Shown: one piece after another, positions 1 to 8,083 of the stretch
How positions within the stretch are numbered: the stretch's first letter is position 1
Layout: each line of letters starts with the position of its first letter
Assembly: GCA_965204875.1 (NCBI GenBank)
Contig: OZ242020.1
Location: 186,001-250,000, forward strand
Reading direction: 5' to 3'
Origin: Aldehydirespirator sp965204875
GTDB lineage: Bacteria; Actinomycetota; Acidimicrobiia; Acidimicrobiales; Aldehydirespiratoraceae
Length of the DNA: 64,000 nucleotides
Program-made: the position numbers and the translations under genes
Notes under the pieces: generated by a model
Seen by the model: the letters and a program-made list of their open reading frames with translations, nothing else
What the model was told of the DNA's origin: nothing
Database searches by the model: none

Positions 1-1662
1 GGTGAACAGGGTCCGGTAGACGGTTCCGGCGGCATACACCCCGAAGGCGACAATGCCGCCGACGGCCGCGCCGGCGAGCAGCGCGTAGAGCAGGTCGTCA
101 CCGTCGAGCAGCTCGGCCACCGCGAACACGACGGCGACCGCGGCGCCCGCGGCCGCGCCGACCCGCGTCCAGCGGCCGAGCTGCGGCGTGGCGGGCGCCG
201 CGGTGCGCTTGGCGCTCAGGAACCGCGCCACCGCGGCGGCGGCCAGCACCAGCGCCAGCAGCAGCAGCGCGCTGAAGAGCTCGACGCGCAGCTTGCGCGA
301 GGCCGACTCGGCCTGAACGAAGAAGGCCAGCAGCACGATCACGGCCGAGGTGGCCAGAGACACGATGATCGAGGGCCGCATCCGGCCGGCCGCGGCGGTG
401 AGCAGGAAGACGCTGAGCAGCGCGAACCCGCCGAAGAGGATCGTCCGAGCCGCCTGAACGGTGACCAGGAAGCTGACCGCGGGCACGAGCATCAAGAAGG
501 CGCCGATGGCGGGATAGCCCGGGGTGACTCGGCCCAGCGCGGCGAGCACGGCGAGCACCCCGATCAGCGCGATGCCGGCAGCGAAGACGAACCGTCCGGG
601 CGACCCGCCCAGGAAGCCGAGCTGGTCGGAGTCCGTGGCGTCCATGGCCCAGGCGATCACGACGGCGGCGCCGAAGGCCAGGATCCCGCCGATCAGGTAG
701 TTCCAGAACCCGACGGTGACGCCCGTGCCACTTCGCTCGGGGCGCCGGTAGCGCGCCAGGCACCAGCCGGCGACCGCCACGATCACACCCGCGCCGGTGA
801 GCAGGCCGAACGCCCGGTCCGCTCCGGTGCCGTGCTGGGTGAGCAGCAGCGCGAAGCCCGCCAGCGCGGCCGCCGTGCCCGCGCCGCAGGTAACGAGACC
901 GGCCACCGATGCGGCGTCCGTGCTGCGCCGCCGCGCATAGCTCAGATCCAGGGTGCCGAGCAGCAGCGCCACACCGCCGAACACCAGCAGGCCGGCCCAG
1001 GCCCAGTCCCGACCGTCCCAGACGTGGCCGTTGCGAAGCCAGGAGGCGCCGAAGATGCCGTTCCAGAATTCGTAGCCGGTGGCCTCGTCGAGGCCCTCCA
1101 CGAGCACCTTGTTGGTGAAGAGCTTGGAGAAGCCGAGCTTGGCGCCTATGAGTATGAAGAAGGTGCCGAGCGTGACGATGAAGCTCGGCAGCGAGGTCTT
1201 CTCCACCAGCGTGCCGTTGAACCAGCCGATGGCCAGCGCGAAGGCCAGCGAGAGCGGCACCGCTATGTGCAGCCCGAGCCCGGCGCCGGCGATGTCGCTG
1301 GCCAGCAGGATCATCACGATGGCGGTGGCGCCGGTCATGGCGCCGGAGGAGAGGTCGAACTCGCCGCCGATCATCAGCAGCGCCACCGGCACCGCCATCA
1401 GGCCGAGGTAGGAGGCGACGTCGAGGAAGTTCACGGTGCCGCCGACCGTGCCGAAGGGGCCCGACACCAGCCAGAACAGCAGCCACACCCCCGTCGCGCC
1501 GAGCAGCGCGCCGATCTCGGGGCGGGTCAGCAGTTGCTGGATCGGCCCCCGGTGGGCCAGGCGCTCGTCCGTCCCGCCGGCAGCGGGCGCCCCGTCGGCC
1601 GGTGCCTCGGCGGCGGATGCCTCGGGCATCTGTGCGACGCTTGCGTCGTCGGCCTCGGCCAT
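1..1662 (-). CDS. RbsC/XylH-type sugar ABC transporter permease (3' end outside window)
   Basis: Inner-membrane permease of a carbohydrate ABC importer. Translation from the ATG at 1662 gives at least 554 residues with no stop before the window edge. After a 40-residue Ala/Asp-rich cytoplasmic tail come many hydrophobic segments. The stretch MIGGEFDLSSGAM matches the conserved GG-x-DLS-x-G region of the BPD_transp_2 family. Usual RbsC permeases are about 320-350 residues, so this one carries a long extra membrane region, as XylH-like permeases do. It is the third gene of the operon after the IolE-like gene and the binding protein; the ATPase is expected beyond the left edge. Family confident, substrate inferred only from neighbours. 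Confidence 0.85.
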   Translation of the reverse strand, partial: MAEADDASVAQMPEASAAEAPADGAPAAGGTDERLAHRGPIQQLLTRPEIGALLGATGVWLLFWLVSGPFGTVGGTVNFLDVASYLGLMAVPVALLMIGGEFDLSSGAMTGATAIVMILLASDIAGAGLGLHIAVPLSLAFALAIGWFNGTLVEKTSLPSFIVTLGTFFILIGAKLGFSKLFTNKVLVEGLDEATGYEFWNGIFGASWLRNGHVWDGRDWAWAGLLVFGGVALLLGTLDLSYARRRSTDAASVAGLVTCGAGTAAALAGFALLLTQHGTGADRAFGLLTGAGVIVAVAGWCLARYRRPERSGTGVTVGFWNYLIGGILAFGAAVVIAWAMDATDSDQLGFLGGSPGRFVFAAGIALIGVLAVLAALGRVTPGYPAIGAFLMLVPAVSFLVTVQAARTILFGGFALLSVFLLTAAAGRMRPSIIVSLATSAVIVLLAFFVQAESASRKLRVELFSALLLLALVLAAAAVARFLSAKRTAAPATPQLGRWTRVGAAAGAAVAVVFAVAELLDGDDLLYALLAGAAVGGIVAFGVYAAGTVYRTLFT

Positions 1663-1793
1663 GTGTTCCCCCGATCGTGTGTGCAGTTCGTGTGCAGTTC
1701 CGTAAGGAGGCCGCCACCCTGCGAATCGCGAAAGCGGCCCTGAGCCTGTGCCCGGCCTTGAGCCGGGGGGAAGGCTCGTGCGCTGCGAAGTTA

Positions 1794-1829
1794 GCAGGGG
1801 GCGGCAGGCCGGGACCGGCCGCCCCCTGC
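1794..1829 (-). terminator. Strong hairpin after the binding-protein gene (attenuator or mRNA stabiliser)
   Basis: Two perfectly complementary 12-nt arms (1794-1805 and 1818-1829) enclose a 12-nt loop, 14 nt past the binding-protein stop codon and 130 nt before the permease start. No T-run follows. In ABC operons such a hairpin commonly keeps binding-protein mRNA more abundant than permease mRNA; that role is inferred. Confidence 0.5.
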
Positions 1830-1843
1830 CACTGCTATGGCGA

Positions 1844-2896
1844 CTAGCGAGTGCCCTGGCTCACCAGCTGCTTGACCACCGAGGCGTTGGCGGTGTCCAC
1901 GAAGCCGGGGCCGGTCAGGATCGGCAGGCCGCCGCCGGCGGTGTTCTTGTTGGTGGCCTCGAGGTGCATCAGGATCACCGGCAGGTAACCCTGCAGGTAT
2001 TGCTGCTGATCGACGGTGAAGGCCACGTCGCCGGCCTCGATGGCGTCGATGAGGTCGCCCGAGAGGTCGAAGCCGCCGATGATCAGCTCGCGGCCCGCCT
2101 GCTCGCCGGCCGCCAGCGCCCGCAACGGCAGGTTCGGGCCGACGCCGAGCACGCCGTCGATGGACTCGTCGGCCTGCAGGATCGCTGCGATGCCGTTCTG
2201 CTGCTCGTCGGGGTTGGCGTCGAGACCGACGAACTCAGAGGTGACCCTTCCGTTGAAGGTCTCGGCAAGGCCGGCGCAGCGCTCCTCGAGCGCCACGTTC
2301 GACTGCTCCTGGCGGGCGCACAGCACGTGCGTGGCGCCCAGTGCGTTGAAGCGCTCGCCCGCGCCGTTGCCGGCCACGGTCTCGGTCTGGCCCACGTGGG
2401 TCGTGGCGCCGAGATCCTTGTAGTTGTTGACGCCTGAGTTGAGCGTGTACAGCGGGATGCCCGCGTTCACGACGGCCTCGGCGGCCGCGGCCACGCCCGC
2501 CGGGTCGGCCAGCGAGATTGCGATGCCGTCGGAGCCCGAGGCGATGGCCGCCTCGATCTCCTGGGCCTGTGCCAGGGCGTCGTTGTTGGAGCCGAAGTAC
2601 ACGACCTCGCAGCCGATGGCGGCGGCCGCGTCGCGCACCGCGACCTCGACCACGCTCCAGAACACGCCGGAGTCGCCGTGCGTGATCACGTGGTAGGTCT
2701 TGTCACAGCCCTGGACGTCCACGACGTCGTCGGAAGCGGCCGCGGTCGTGGGGGTCTCTTCCGGGGCCTCGACATCGGGCGCGGCCGTCGTCGCCGGCGC
2801 GGCCGCCGGTGTGGTGTCGTCGTCATCGTCACCGCAGGCAGCGGCGAAGAGTGACACCGCGGCCACCACGGCCAGCAGCTTCAGTAGTTTTTGCAT
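1844..2896 (-). CDS. Sugar ABC transporter substrate-binding lipoprotein
   Basis: Extracytoplasmic binding protein of the Peripla_BP_4 (ribose/inositol-type) family, 350 residues. A basic, hydrophobic signal sequence ends in a lipobox (FAAAC, Cys21), followed by an acidic DDDDD spacer and an Ala/Thr/Pro-rich tether of about 40 residues. The body shows the expected pattern: a first strand YHVITHGD, SDGIAISLADP near residue 120, ATTHVGQTET near 170, and GGFDLSGDLIDAIEAGDVAFTVDQQ near 275-295. The start lies 4 nt after the stop of the IolE-like gene, so the two are cotranscribed. Substrate not determinable from sequence; inositol or a related polyol is suggested by the neighbour. Confidence 0.9.
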   Translation of the reverse strand: MQKLLKLLAVVAAVSLFAAACGDDDDDTTPAAAPATTAAPDVEAPEETPTTAAASDDVVDVQGCDKTYHVITHGDSGVFWSVVEVAVRDAAAAIGCEVVYFGSNNDALAQAQEIEAAIASGSDGIAISLADPAGVAAAAEAVVNAGIPLYTLNSGVNNYKDLGATTHVGQTETVAGNGAGERFNALGATHVLCARQEQSNVALEERCAGLAETFNGRVTSEFVGLDANPDEQQNGIAAILQADESIDGVLGVGPNLPLRALAAGEQAGRELIIGGFDLSGDLIDAIEAGDVAFTVDQQQYLQGYLPVILMHLEATNKNTAGGGLPILTGPGFVDTANASVVKQLVSQGTR

Positions 2897-2900
2897 GTGG

Positions 2901-3905
2901 TTATCCCTCCGGGAATCGGTGGTTGTTGTGGTTTGCTCCGCTGCCCGCCTGTGCGGGCACCAGACTTCGCAGGAACGCCAGGCTCATATCGGCATTGCGC
3001 CGCAGCCCTGCGATCGCGCCGGGGTCTCCGGCAGCGATGGCGGCATCCTGCTCCAGGACGTACCAAAGGTCGCGCCCTGACTCCTCTAGACGGGTGATGA
3101 TCTCGGCGATCGACACGGCTCCCCGGCCCAGCGGCGGGAACAGGCCCCGCTGGACCGCCTGCATGAGCGACTGCCCTCCCACTCTCAGGCGTGCGGCGCG
3201 GGCGGGATCGACGTCCTTGACGTGGACGAGGCCGACGCGGTGGCCGTAGCGGTCGACGAAGCCCAGCACGTCGGTGCCGCCGAGCGTGAGGTGCGCCGTG
3301 TCCAGCACCAGCGACACCGCCGAGCCCTGAAGCACCCGGTCGAGCTCGGCGTCGGTCTCCACCTGCGACCCGAAGTGTGAGTGGAACACCTGCTGCAGGC
3401 CGTGGTCGGCGGCGATGCCGTCGATGCCCTCGAGCGAGCGGCACAGGCACTCCCAGCCTGCGCCGGTCAGCGGGCCCTGCCGCCAGTGGTCCTGGCAACT
3501 CACGGCGCATGTGACCAGGAACCGCCCGCCGGCGCCGGAGATCAGCTCGGCCCAGCGGTTCGCCTCGGCTCGGGCGGCCTCGACCCGGGCCGGATCGTGT
3601 AACACCAGCGGAACGAAGCCCCCGAGCAGGCTCAGCCCGCGGCTCTCGAGCGTGCAACGCAGCTCGGCAGGCTCGGTCGGCAGGTAGCCGAGCGCGCCCA
3701 ACTCGGTGTGGGTGAAGCCGGCGGCCGCCATCTCCGACAGGACGCTGTCGACGGGAAGCTGATGGCCCCAGCCGGGCATCTCGCAGACGCCCCAGCTGAT
3801 CGGCGCGGTCGCCACGCGGTCGAGCAGCGGGACGCGGGGCGCGGGCGCGGCGGGCGCCTTGGTGGAACCCGCGGTGGCAACTGAACTCGCCGTCACGCCT
3901 TCCAA
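2901..3905 (-). CDS. IolE-like TIM-barrel sugar isomerase/epimerase or inosose dehydratase
   Basis: Cytoplasmic AP-endonuclease-2 family TIM barrel, 334 residues. The N-terminal strand reads APISWGVCEMPGW, which resembles inosose dehydratase (IolE, a step of myo-inositol catabolism), followed by GFTHTELGALGYLP. Later acidic/His clusters (FHSHFGSQVET, LVLDTAHLTLGG, LVHVKDVD, YVLEQD) are the expected metal-site strands. It is the first gene of the sugar uptake operon and has a LacI-type operator 35 nt upstream of its start, so it is probably sugar-inducible. The first 25 residues (Ala/Pro/Thr-rich) may be untranslated if a later start is used. A general sugar-phosphate epimerase is the alternative. 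Confidence 0.75.
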   Translation of the reverse strand: MEGVTASSVATAGSTKAPAAPAPRVPLLDRVATAPISWGVCEMPGWGHQLPVDSVLSEMAAAGFTHTELGALGYLPTEPAELRCTLESRGLSLLGGFVPLVLHDPARVEAARAEANRWAELISGAGGRFLVTCAVSCQDHWRQGPLTGAGWECLCRSLEGIDGIAADHGLQQVFHSHFGSQVETDAELDRVLQGSAVSLVLDTAHLTLGGTDVLGFVDRYGHRVGLVHVKDVDPARAARLRVGGQSLMQAVQRGLFPPLGRGAVSIAEIITRLEESGRDLWYVLEQDAAIAAGDPGAIAGLRRNADMSLAFLRSLVPAQAGSGANHNNHRFPEG

Positions 3906-3939
3906 CTGCTCCTCCCCTTTTGCTCCCCCTGCTCCTTGG

Positions 3940-3955
3940 ATTGGAGCGCTCCAAT
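3940..3955. promoter_or_regulatory. LacI-family operator, perfect palindrome
   Basis: ATTGGAGCGCTCCAAT is a perfect 16-bp palindrome with the central CG typical of LacI/GalR-family operators. It lies 35-50 nt upstream of the IolE-like start and about 210 nt upstream of the divergent LacI-type gene, which is its likely ligand. Confidence 0.8.
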
Positions 3956-4163
3956 GGTCTAGCGTCCCCGCCGTGACCTGTCAAGCCGCCCGGCGCCCCC
4001 GCCCGTGAGCCGGCCTACGCACCTCATCACCCATGCCGGGAGTCGGCCGACGACGATCCCGTGGCCCGCGCCGTGAGCGGGTCGCCCTCTCCGTGACCAG
4101 CCCACCGCTAACCCAACCCGTGAGGCCCGAAGTGAGCGGATCGCCCTCTCCGGTGGCTCCGCC
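3956..4163. repeat. Divergent spacer with a 21-bp direct repeat
   Basis: Spacer between the uptake operon and its regulator. The segments 4073-4093 and 4132-4152 match at 20 of 21 bases, 59 bp apart. The start region of the regulator (GTGAGCCGGCC at 4164) is also copied near 4006. No open reading frame is convincing here. Confidence 0.6.
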
Positions 4164-5177
4164 GTGAGCCGGCCAACGATGCAGGACGTGGCCCGGCGCG
4201 CCAACGTTTCCAGAGCGCTGGTGTCGCTGGTGATGAACGATTCTCCCCAGGTCTCCGAGGAGAAGCGGCAGGCGGTGCTGCGCGTTGCCCAGGAGCTGGG
4301 CTACCGGCCGAACCTGGTGGCCCGCCAGCTGGCGCAGCGACGCACCCACACCATCGGGGTGCTGGTCGACGACCTGCGCAACCCGTTCTTCGGCGAGGTG
4401 GTCGACGGCATCGAGGCCGCGGCGACCGAGCACGGGTTCAGTGTCCTCATCCTCAACGGCCACCGCGACGCGGGCCGCGAGACCGCGGCGGTCGAGACCC
4501 TGCTGCAGTTGCGGGCAGAGGGCCTGGCGCTGGTCGGCTCCCGCATCGGCGACGACGACCTGGCGCGCTTCGGAGCCGTCTCGCCGTGCGTGGTCGTGGC
4601 CAGCGGCAGCGCCCGCCCCGGTGTGGACACGGTGGTGACCGACGATCGTGCGGGCGCCGAGCTCGCGGTGCGGCACCTGGCCGCGCTCGGGCACCGCCGG
4701 ATCGTCCACATCGACGGAGCCGCGAACGCCTCCGCCGGCGAGCGCAGCTCCGGCTACCGGTCCGGCATGGCCGCCGTCGGGCTCGAGGACCGCATCGACG
4801 TGCGCCGCGGCGGCGACGACGAGGCCGACGCCCTGGATGTGATCGACTGCCTGCTGGCCGAGCCGGACCCGCCGACGGCCATCTTCGCCTTCAACGACCT
4901 GCTCGCGGCGGGAACCCTCGACCGCTTGAACCACTCCGGCATCTCCGTGCCCGGCGAGGTGTCGCTGGTGGGGTTCGACAACACCTTCATCTCGGCGCTG
5001 CGCCGCCTGTCGCTCACGACCGTGAACCAGCCGACGCTGGCGATGGGGCGCCTGGCGGTCGAGGCCCTGCTGCGGCGCATCAACAACGGCACGGGCGAGG
5101 CGGTGCGCCACACCCTCGAGCCCGAGCTGGTGGTACGCGGCACAACCGGGCCACTACACAGCGGAGGCAGCGGCTGA
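4164..5177 (+). CDS. LacI-family transcriptional regulator
   Basis: DNA-binding repressor of 337 residues. The N-terminal helix-turn-helix (about residues 4-24: TMQDVARRANVSRALVSLVM) and hinge (YRPNLVARQLAQRRTHTIGVL) are followed by a periplasmic-binding-protein-like sugar domain (DDLRNPFFGEVVDGI near 72, GHRRIVHIDG near 177, AIFAFNDLLAAG near 240, SLVGFDN near 267). GTG at 4164 is taken as start; an in-frame ATG at 4179 would remove five residues ahead of the helix. Divergent from the sugar uptake operon, whose operator at 3940-3955 it probably binds. Confidence 0.93.
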   Translation: MSRPTMQDVARRANVSRALVSLVMNDSPQVSEEKRQAVLRVAQELGYRPNLVARQLAQRRTHTIGVLVDDLRNPFFGEVVDGIEAAATEHGFSVLILNGHRDAGRETAAVETLLQLRAEGLALVGSRIGDDDLARFGAVSPCVVVASGSARPGVDTVVTDDRAGAELAVRHLAALGHRRIVHIDGAANASAGERSSGYRSGMAAVGLEDRIDVRRGGDDEADALDVIDCLLAEPDPPTAIFAFNDLLAAGTLDRLNHSGISVPGEVSLVGFDNTFISALRRLSLTTVNQPTLAMGRLAVEALLRRINNGTGEAVRHTLEPELVVRGTTGPLHSGGSG

Positions 5178-5325
5178 AATGCCCCGTCTCAACAAGCCGA
5201 TGACCATGCTCGACGACCACCCCAAGCCGCGTTCGAGTCCCGCACCCACGCCACCCCGTCTCAACAAACCGCTGACCAGGCTCGACCACCACCGCAACGA
5301 CGCCCGCTGACGATGCTCGACCATG
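5178..5325. repeat. Spacer with two to three copies of a 35-bp element
   Basis: 5182-5216 and 5254-5288 are near-identical (beginning CCCCGTCTCAACAA), 72 bp apart; a third, shorter copy (CCGCTGACGATGCTCGACCA) at 5304-5323 runs into the start of the next gene. A tRNA-like T-loop string lies between the first two copies but does not fold. Confidence 0.6.
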
Positions 5326-5918
5326 TATTCACCGACGCCATCGGGGCGCTGCGCGACGCCTTCGAGGACGCGCTGCTGGAGCGGCAGGCGGGCGAGGAGC
5401 GGTTCCAGACCGACGTGCTGCTAGGTGACGTCACCTGGGACAACTCCTACACGCTGCCCGGCGAGGAGCTGCCGCCGAGGGTGTGCGCCGACGTCAGCTG
5501 CGTGTGGCCGACCTGGTCGCAGGCCGCCTACCTGAGCTGGTATGCCGGGGACGGCTACGTCGAGCCGCCGCGCATAGAGATCAAGATCCTGCTGCGCGCC
5601 CAGTGCCTGGCCAGGGTGCCCGAGCCGGCCGATTTCCTTGCCGTGCTGCCGCCGGTGAGCCCCGACATCGGAGGCGAGCCGCTGAGCCGAGGCGGGCCGC
5701 GGATCGAGTCGATCTACCCGGAGGATCTCACCGAGGCGGACGCCACCGAGTACGCCATCGACGTGAGCTACGAGGGCGCCTACGAGCTCGACGAGGCCGG
5801 CCTGGCCGACGGCGCCGAGCTCGACAAGCACTTCAACGCCCTGGGCGCTTGGATCGCTTCGATGCTGGTGCGCCTGGGCGACCTCAAACTGAACTACAAG
5901 CAAACCGGCACAGACTGA
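5313..5918 (+). CDS. Hypothetical protein, acidic, 201 residues
   Basis: Not recognised. The product is soluble and acidic, with no signal peptide or membrane segment. Trp/Tyr-rich stretches (PTWSQAAYLSWYAG near 66-79) and a C-terminal helix (NALGAWIASMLVRLGDLKL) are visible. The GTG/ATG region at 5313 overlaps a repeated spacer element, so the exact start is uncertain; the reading frame itself is supported by third-position GC and by its length. It lies between the LacI regulator and the restriction-modification island, facing the latter. Confidence 0.55.
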   Translation: MLDHVFTDAIGALRDAFEDALLERQAGEERFQTDVLLGDVTWDNSYTLPGEELPPRVCADVSCVWPTWSQAAYLSWYAGDGYVEPPRIEIKILLRAQCLARVPEPADFLAVLPPVSPDIGGEPLSRGGPRIESIYPEDLTEADATEYAIDVSYEGAYELDEAGLADGAELDKHFNALGAWIASMLVRLGDLKLNYKQTGTD

Positions 5919-5983
5919 TCCAGCACCAATCGCACACCAATCGCAGCTCAAAGCCGCTCGCACTCGTAAGGAGACGCTTATAC

Positions 5984-6898
5984 CTATATGGGGAGTTTTT
6001 GTACTCGTTCTACTTGCTGCAACCTCTGGACAGCAGTCTCTACATACTGAGGTTCGATTTCTATTCCAAACGATGGATATCCCAATTCCTGTGCGGCAAC
6101 CAGCGTGGTCCCGCTTCCTGCAAAGGGATCCAGGATCATATTATCTTCCGAAGCAGGAACCAGCAATTCAATCAGTCGCTTTATCAGTGACAAAGGCTTC
6201 ACTGTACAATGGTCAAACTTCTTTTCTTCACCATTCTTGGTATACCCTTCCAAGATGTTTGACTGAAAGGAACCATCCCAACCTATGGTCTTGAATACGC
6301 CCAGTCCCGTGGCTTGAACAGTCTTCCAATAGTTGTCGAGTAGTGGTTTCTGTACAAGTACAATAGCTTCCCACTCATTTCTAAAACAGGAGTGCCAGCC
6401 GCTCCATGTGGTGGCATCAGGATGTTCCGACTTTTCTAGCTTGGCTCCTAGATTCAACCCTTTCGGGATCCCGGATGATCTACGATATACAAGCATATCG
6501 CGAGCGTAAAATCCAGCGCTTTCCAATGCGATCTGTATATGCGCAGCTGATCTAGTACTACTGAAGACCGCGACGGGAGATCCCGCTTTGCATACTCGAA
6601 ACAGTTGTCGACACCATTCAACACACCAAGCCGTATAGTCCAGAACATTCTGGCGATTACGCGTGTACCAGCGTTCGTTGCGAACACCACCCGCCAACCC
6701 ACTTCCATACGGTATATTCTGAACCAATGTACTGCTACCTTGCACGCGACTAACACGGCGCTCAATTTCGTCCGCATCCCATTTGCGCCCGATAAATTCA
6801 TAGTTATAGGGTGGGTCCGTTATACAAGCAGCAACGGTCGCATCCGAGATGTCTTGCATGACCTCAATACAGTCACCACAAACAATTTCGTACTTCAC
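5984..6898 (-). CDS. Site-specific DNA methyltransferase (beta-class N6-adenine/N4-cytosine)
   Basis: Modification enzyme of a restriction-modification pair, 304 residues. The catalytic motif DPPY is at residues 28-31 and the AdoMet-binding motif FAGSGTT at 259-265; this order (catalytic first, AdoMet last) is that of beta-class amino-methyltransferases. TVKPLSLIKRLIELL before the FAGSGTT motif is the usual helix before motif I. Its start overlaps the stop of the nuclease gene by 4 nt (ATGA), so the two are translationally coupled. Base composition is far more AT-rich than flanking genes, indicating recent transfer. Recognition site unknown. Confidence 0.9.
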   Translation of the reverse strand: MKYEIVCGDCIEVMQDISDATVAACITDPPYNYEFIGRKWDADEIERRVSRVQGSSTLVQNIPYGSGLAGGVRNERWYTRNRQNVLDYTAWCVEWCRQLFRVCKAGSPVAVFSSTRSAAHIQIALESAGFYARDMLVYRRSSGIPKGLNLGAKLEKSEHPDATTWSGWHSCFRNEWEAIVLVQKPLLDNYWKTVQATGLGVFKTIGWDGSFQSNILEGYTKNGEEKKFDHCTVKPLSLIKRLIELLVPASEDNMILDPFAGSGTTLVAAQELGYPSFGIEIEPQYVETAVQRLQQVERVQKLPI

Positions 6899-7476
6899 CG
6901 ATCATTTCCTCTGTCGACAAAGAAGGTTCGTCGTTCAATATGGCCTTGCAACCACTCGTACAGGTCAAAATTGGTTCTCTGATGTATGTAGTTGAATGTA
7001 TCTCTCCCCGTCAAGATATCCCAACCTCCAGTACTAACTGCGGTCATTGCAGCAGGCAGATTATTCTCGCGCACGAACAACATCACAGGATTGTAGCCGC
7101 GTTCAATAAGCAGGTGAGCATAACCCCTTAGCTTCTTCAATGTGCCAGAATCACCAGAACCCACCCTGTACTTCGTATCTATAGCATCTGAGCCAAGGAT
7201 CAGATCACACGGTTCATCAGCACCTACACGGAACGATGGATGATAGTCGTCACAAGATAGTTCACAGAGCGAAACAACGAGTGATTCCCAACATTTGCCT
7301 AGCTGTCGGCCCCAGTACTGTTTGTTTTCCCGTTTTATTGATTGCGTTATACCGAACGTATCCATCAGCACATCTGTATCGTTCAACTCATCACTATATT
7401 CCTTCTGCAAAAAGTCCCTCTGGTAATGCTTTAGGACATTCGACAACGATGAAATGACCTTCTCGTCCTTCGTCAC
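6895..7476 (-). CDS. Putative type II restriction endonuclease (PD-(D/E)xK-like)
   Basis: 193 residues, encoded immediately upstream of and overlapping the methyltransferase. A candidate nuclease core is D91 followed by D100-T-K102 (DLILGSDAIDTKYR), which fits a D...(D/E)xK active site on a beta hairpin, with a following helix (TLKKLRGYAHLLIERG) and strand (NPVMLFVREN). An N-terminal helical part (YWGRQLGKCWESLV) resembles the first helix of such folds. I cannot assign a named restriction family. Position, overlap, AT-rich composition and motif together support the call. Confidence 0.7.
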   Translation of the reverse strand: MTKDEKVISSLSNVLKHYQRDFLQKEYSDELNDTDVLMDTFGITQSIKRENKQYWGRQLGKCWESLVVSLCELSCDDYHPSFRVGADEPCDLILGSDAIDTKYRVGSGDSGTLKKLRGYAHLLIERGYNPVMLFVRENNLPAAMTAVSTGGWDILTGRDTFNYIHQRTNFDLYEWLQGHIERRTFFVDRGNDR

Positions 7477-7535
7477 TTACACCACCTCCTCGAATCTTGC
7501 TGGCCGAGCACCATCAGCGACGACCTCAGTGTAGG

Positions 7536-7991
7536 CTAGCTCTGGGGGAAGCGGGCGGCGAGGCTGCGCAGGTTGCGCCTCCACACCGAGCGCAGCACGG
7601 GCGCAGCCAGCGCCGCGGCGACCGGGCCGCCCATCCACCAGCGGAATCGCAGCATCTCGGTCCACTCGAACTCGGTGTGGGCCTCGCCCGCGGGTCCGGA
7701 TCGGGGGGTGAGGCGGAACCGCCCCCAGCCCGACACGAGGCCGGCGTGGCGGATGCCCATCAGCTCGCCCTCGACCCACTCGGTGACCTCCATGCGGTCG
7801 GTCGTCCGCAGCGGGCCCACCCTGGTGAGGCAGTCGAAGCGTGCACCGACACCCTCGGTGGCCTCCGTGACGAAGCGGATCTCCACGGCATCGCTCATCC
7901 ACTCGACATGGCGGTCGATGTGGCGCAGCTCCTCCCACACCACCGCTGGCGCAGCGGGCACCAGAACCGACAGGCGTATCTCGGCCACCAC
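7536..7991 (-). CDS. SRPBCC-fold protein (polyketide cyclase/dehydrase-like)
   Basis: 151 residues with the START/Bet v1-like pattern: first strand IRLSVLVPAAPAVVWEELRHID, a long beta-sheet with alternating hydrophobics, and the terminal helix GPVAAALAAPVLRSVWRRNLRSLAARF. Such proteins bind hydrophobic ligands; the ligand here is unknown. Composition is back to high GC, marking the right boundary of the AT-rich island. Solitary gene, no obvious operon. Confidence 0.75.
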   Translation of the reverse strand: MVAEIRLSVLVPAAPAVVWEELRHIDRHVEWMSDAVEIRFVTEATEGVGARFDCLTRVGPLRTTDRMEVTEWVEGELMGIRHAGLVSGWGRFRLTPRSGPAGEAHTEFEWTEMLRFRWWMGGPVAAALAAPVLRSVWRRNLRSLAARFPQS

Positions 7992-8083
7992 CCGATCCTA
8001 AGGACCCGCAGTCACGCCCGCGCCGGGCCCAAATCGTTATCAGAACACCCGAACATCGATACGCCGAATATCATGACTGCGAC

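Noticed and set aside
98..1717. 539-codon minus-strand frame overlapping the permease
   Set aside because: Arg/Gly-rich shadow; the adjacent frame gives a permease with conserved motifs.
5225..5253. tRNA-like 3' end (GTTCGAGTCCC ... CCACGCCA) suggesting a tRNA or attachment site
   Set aside because: The T-stem does not pair and no acceptor, D or anticodon arm is found upstream.
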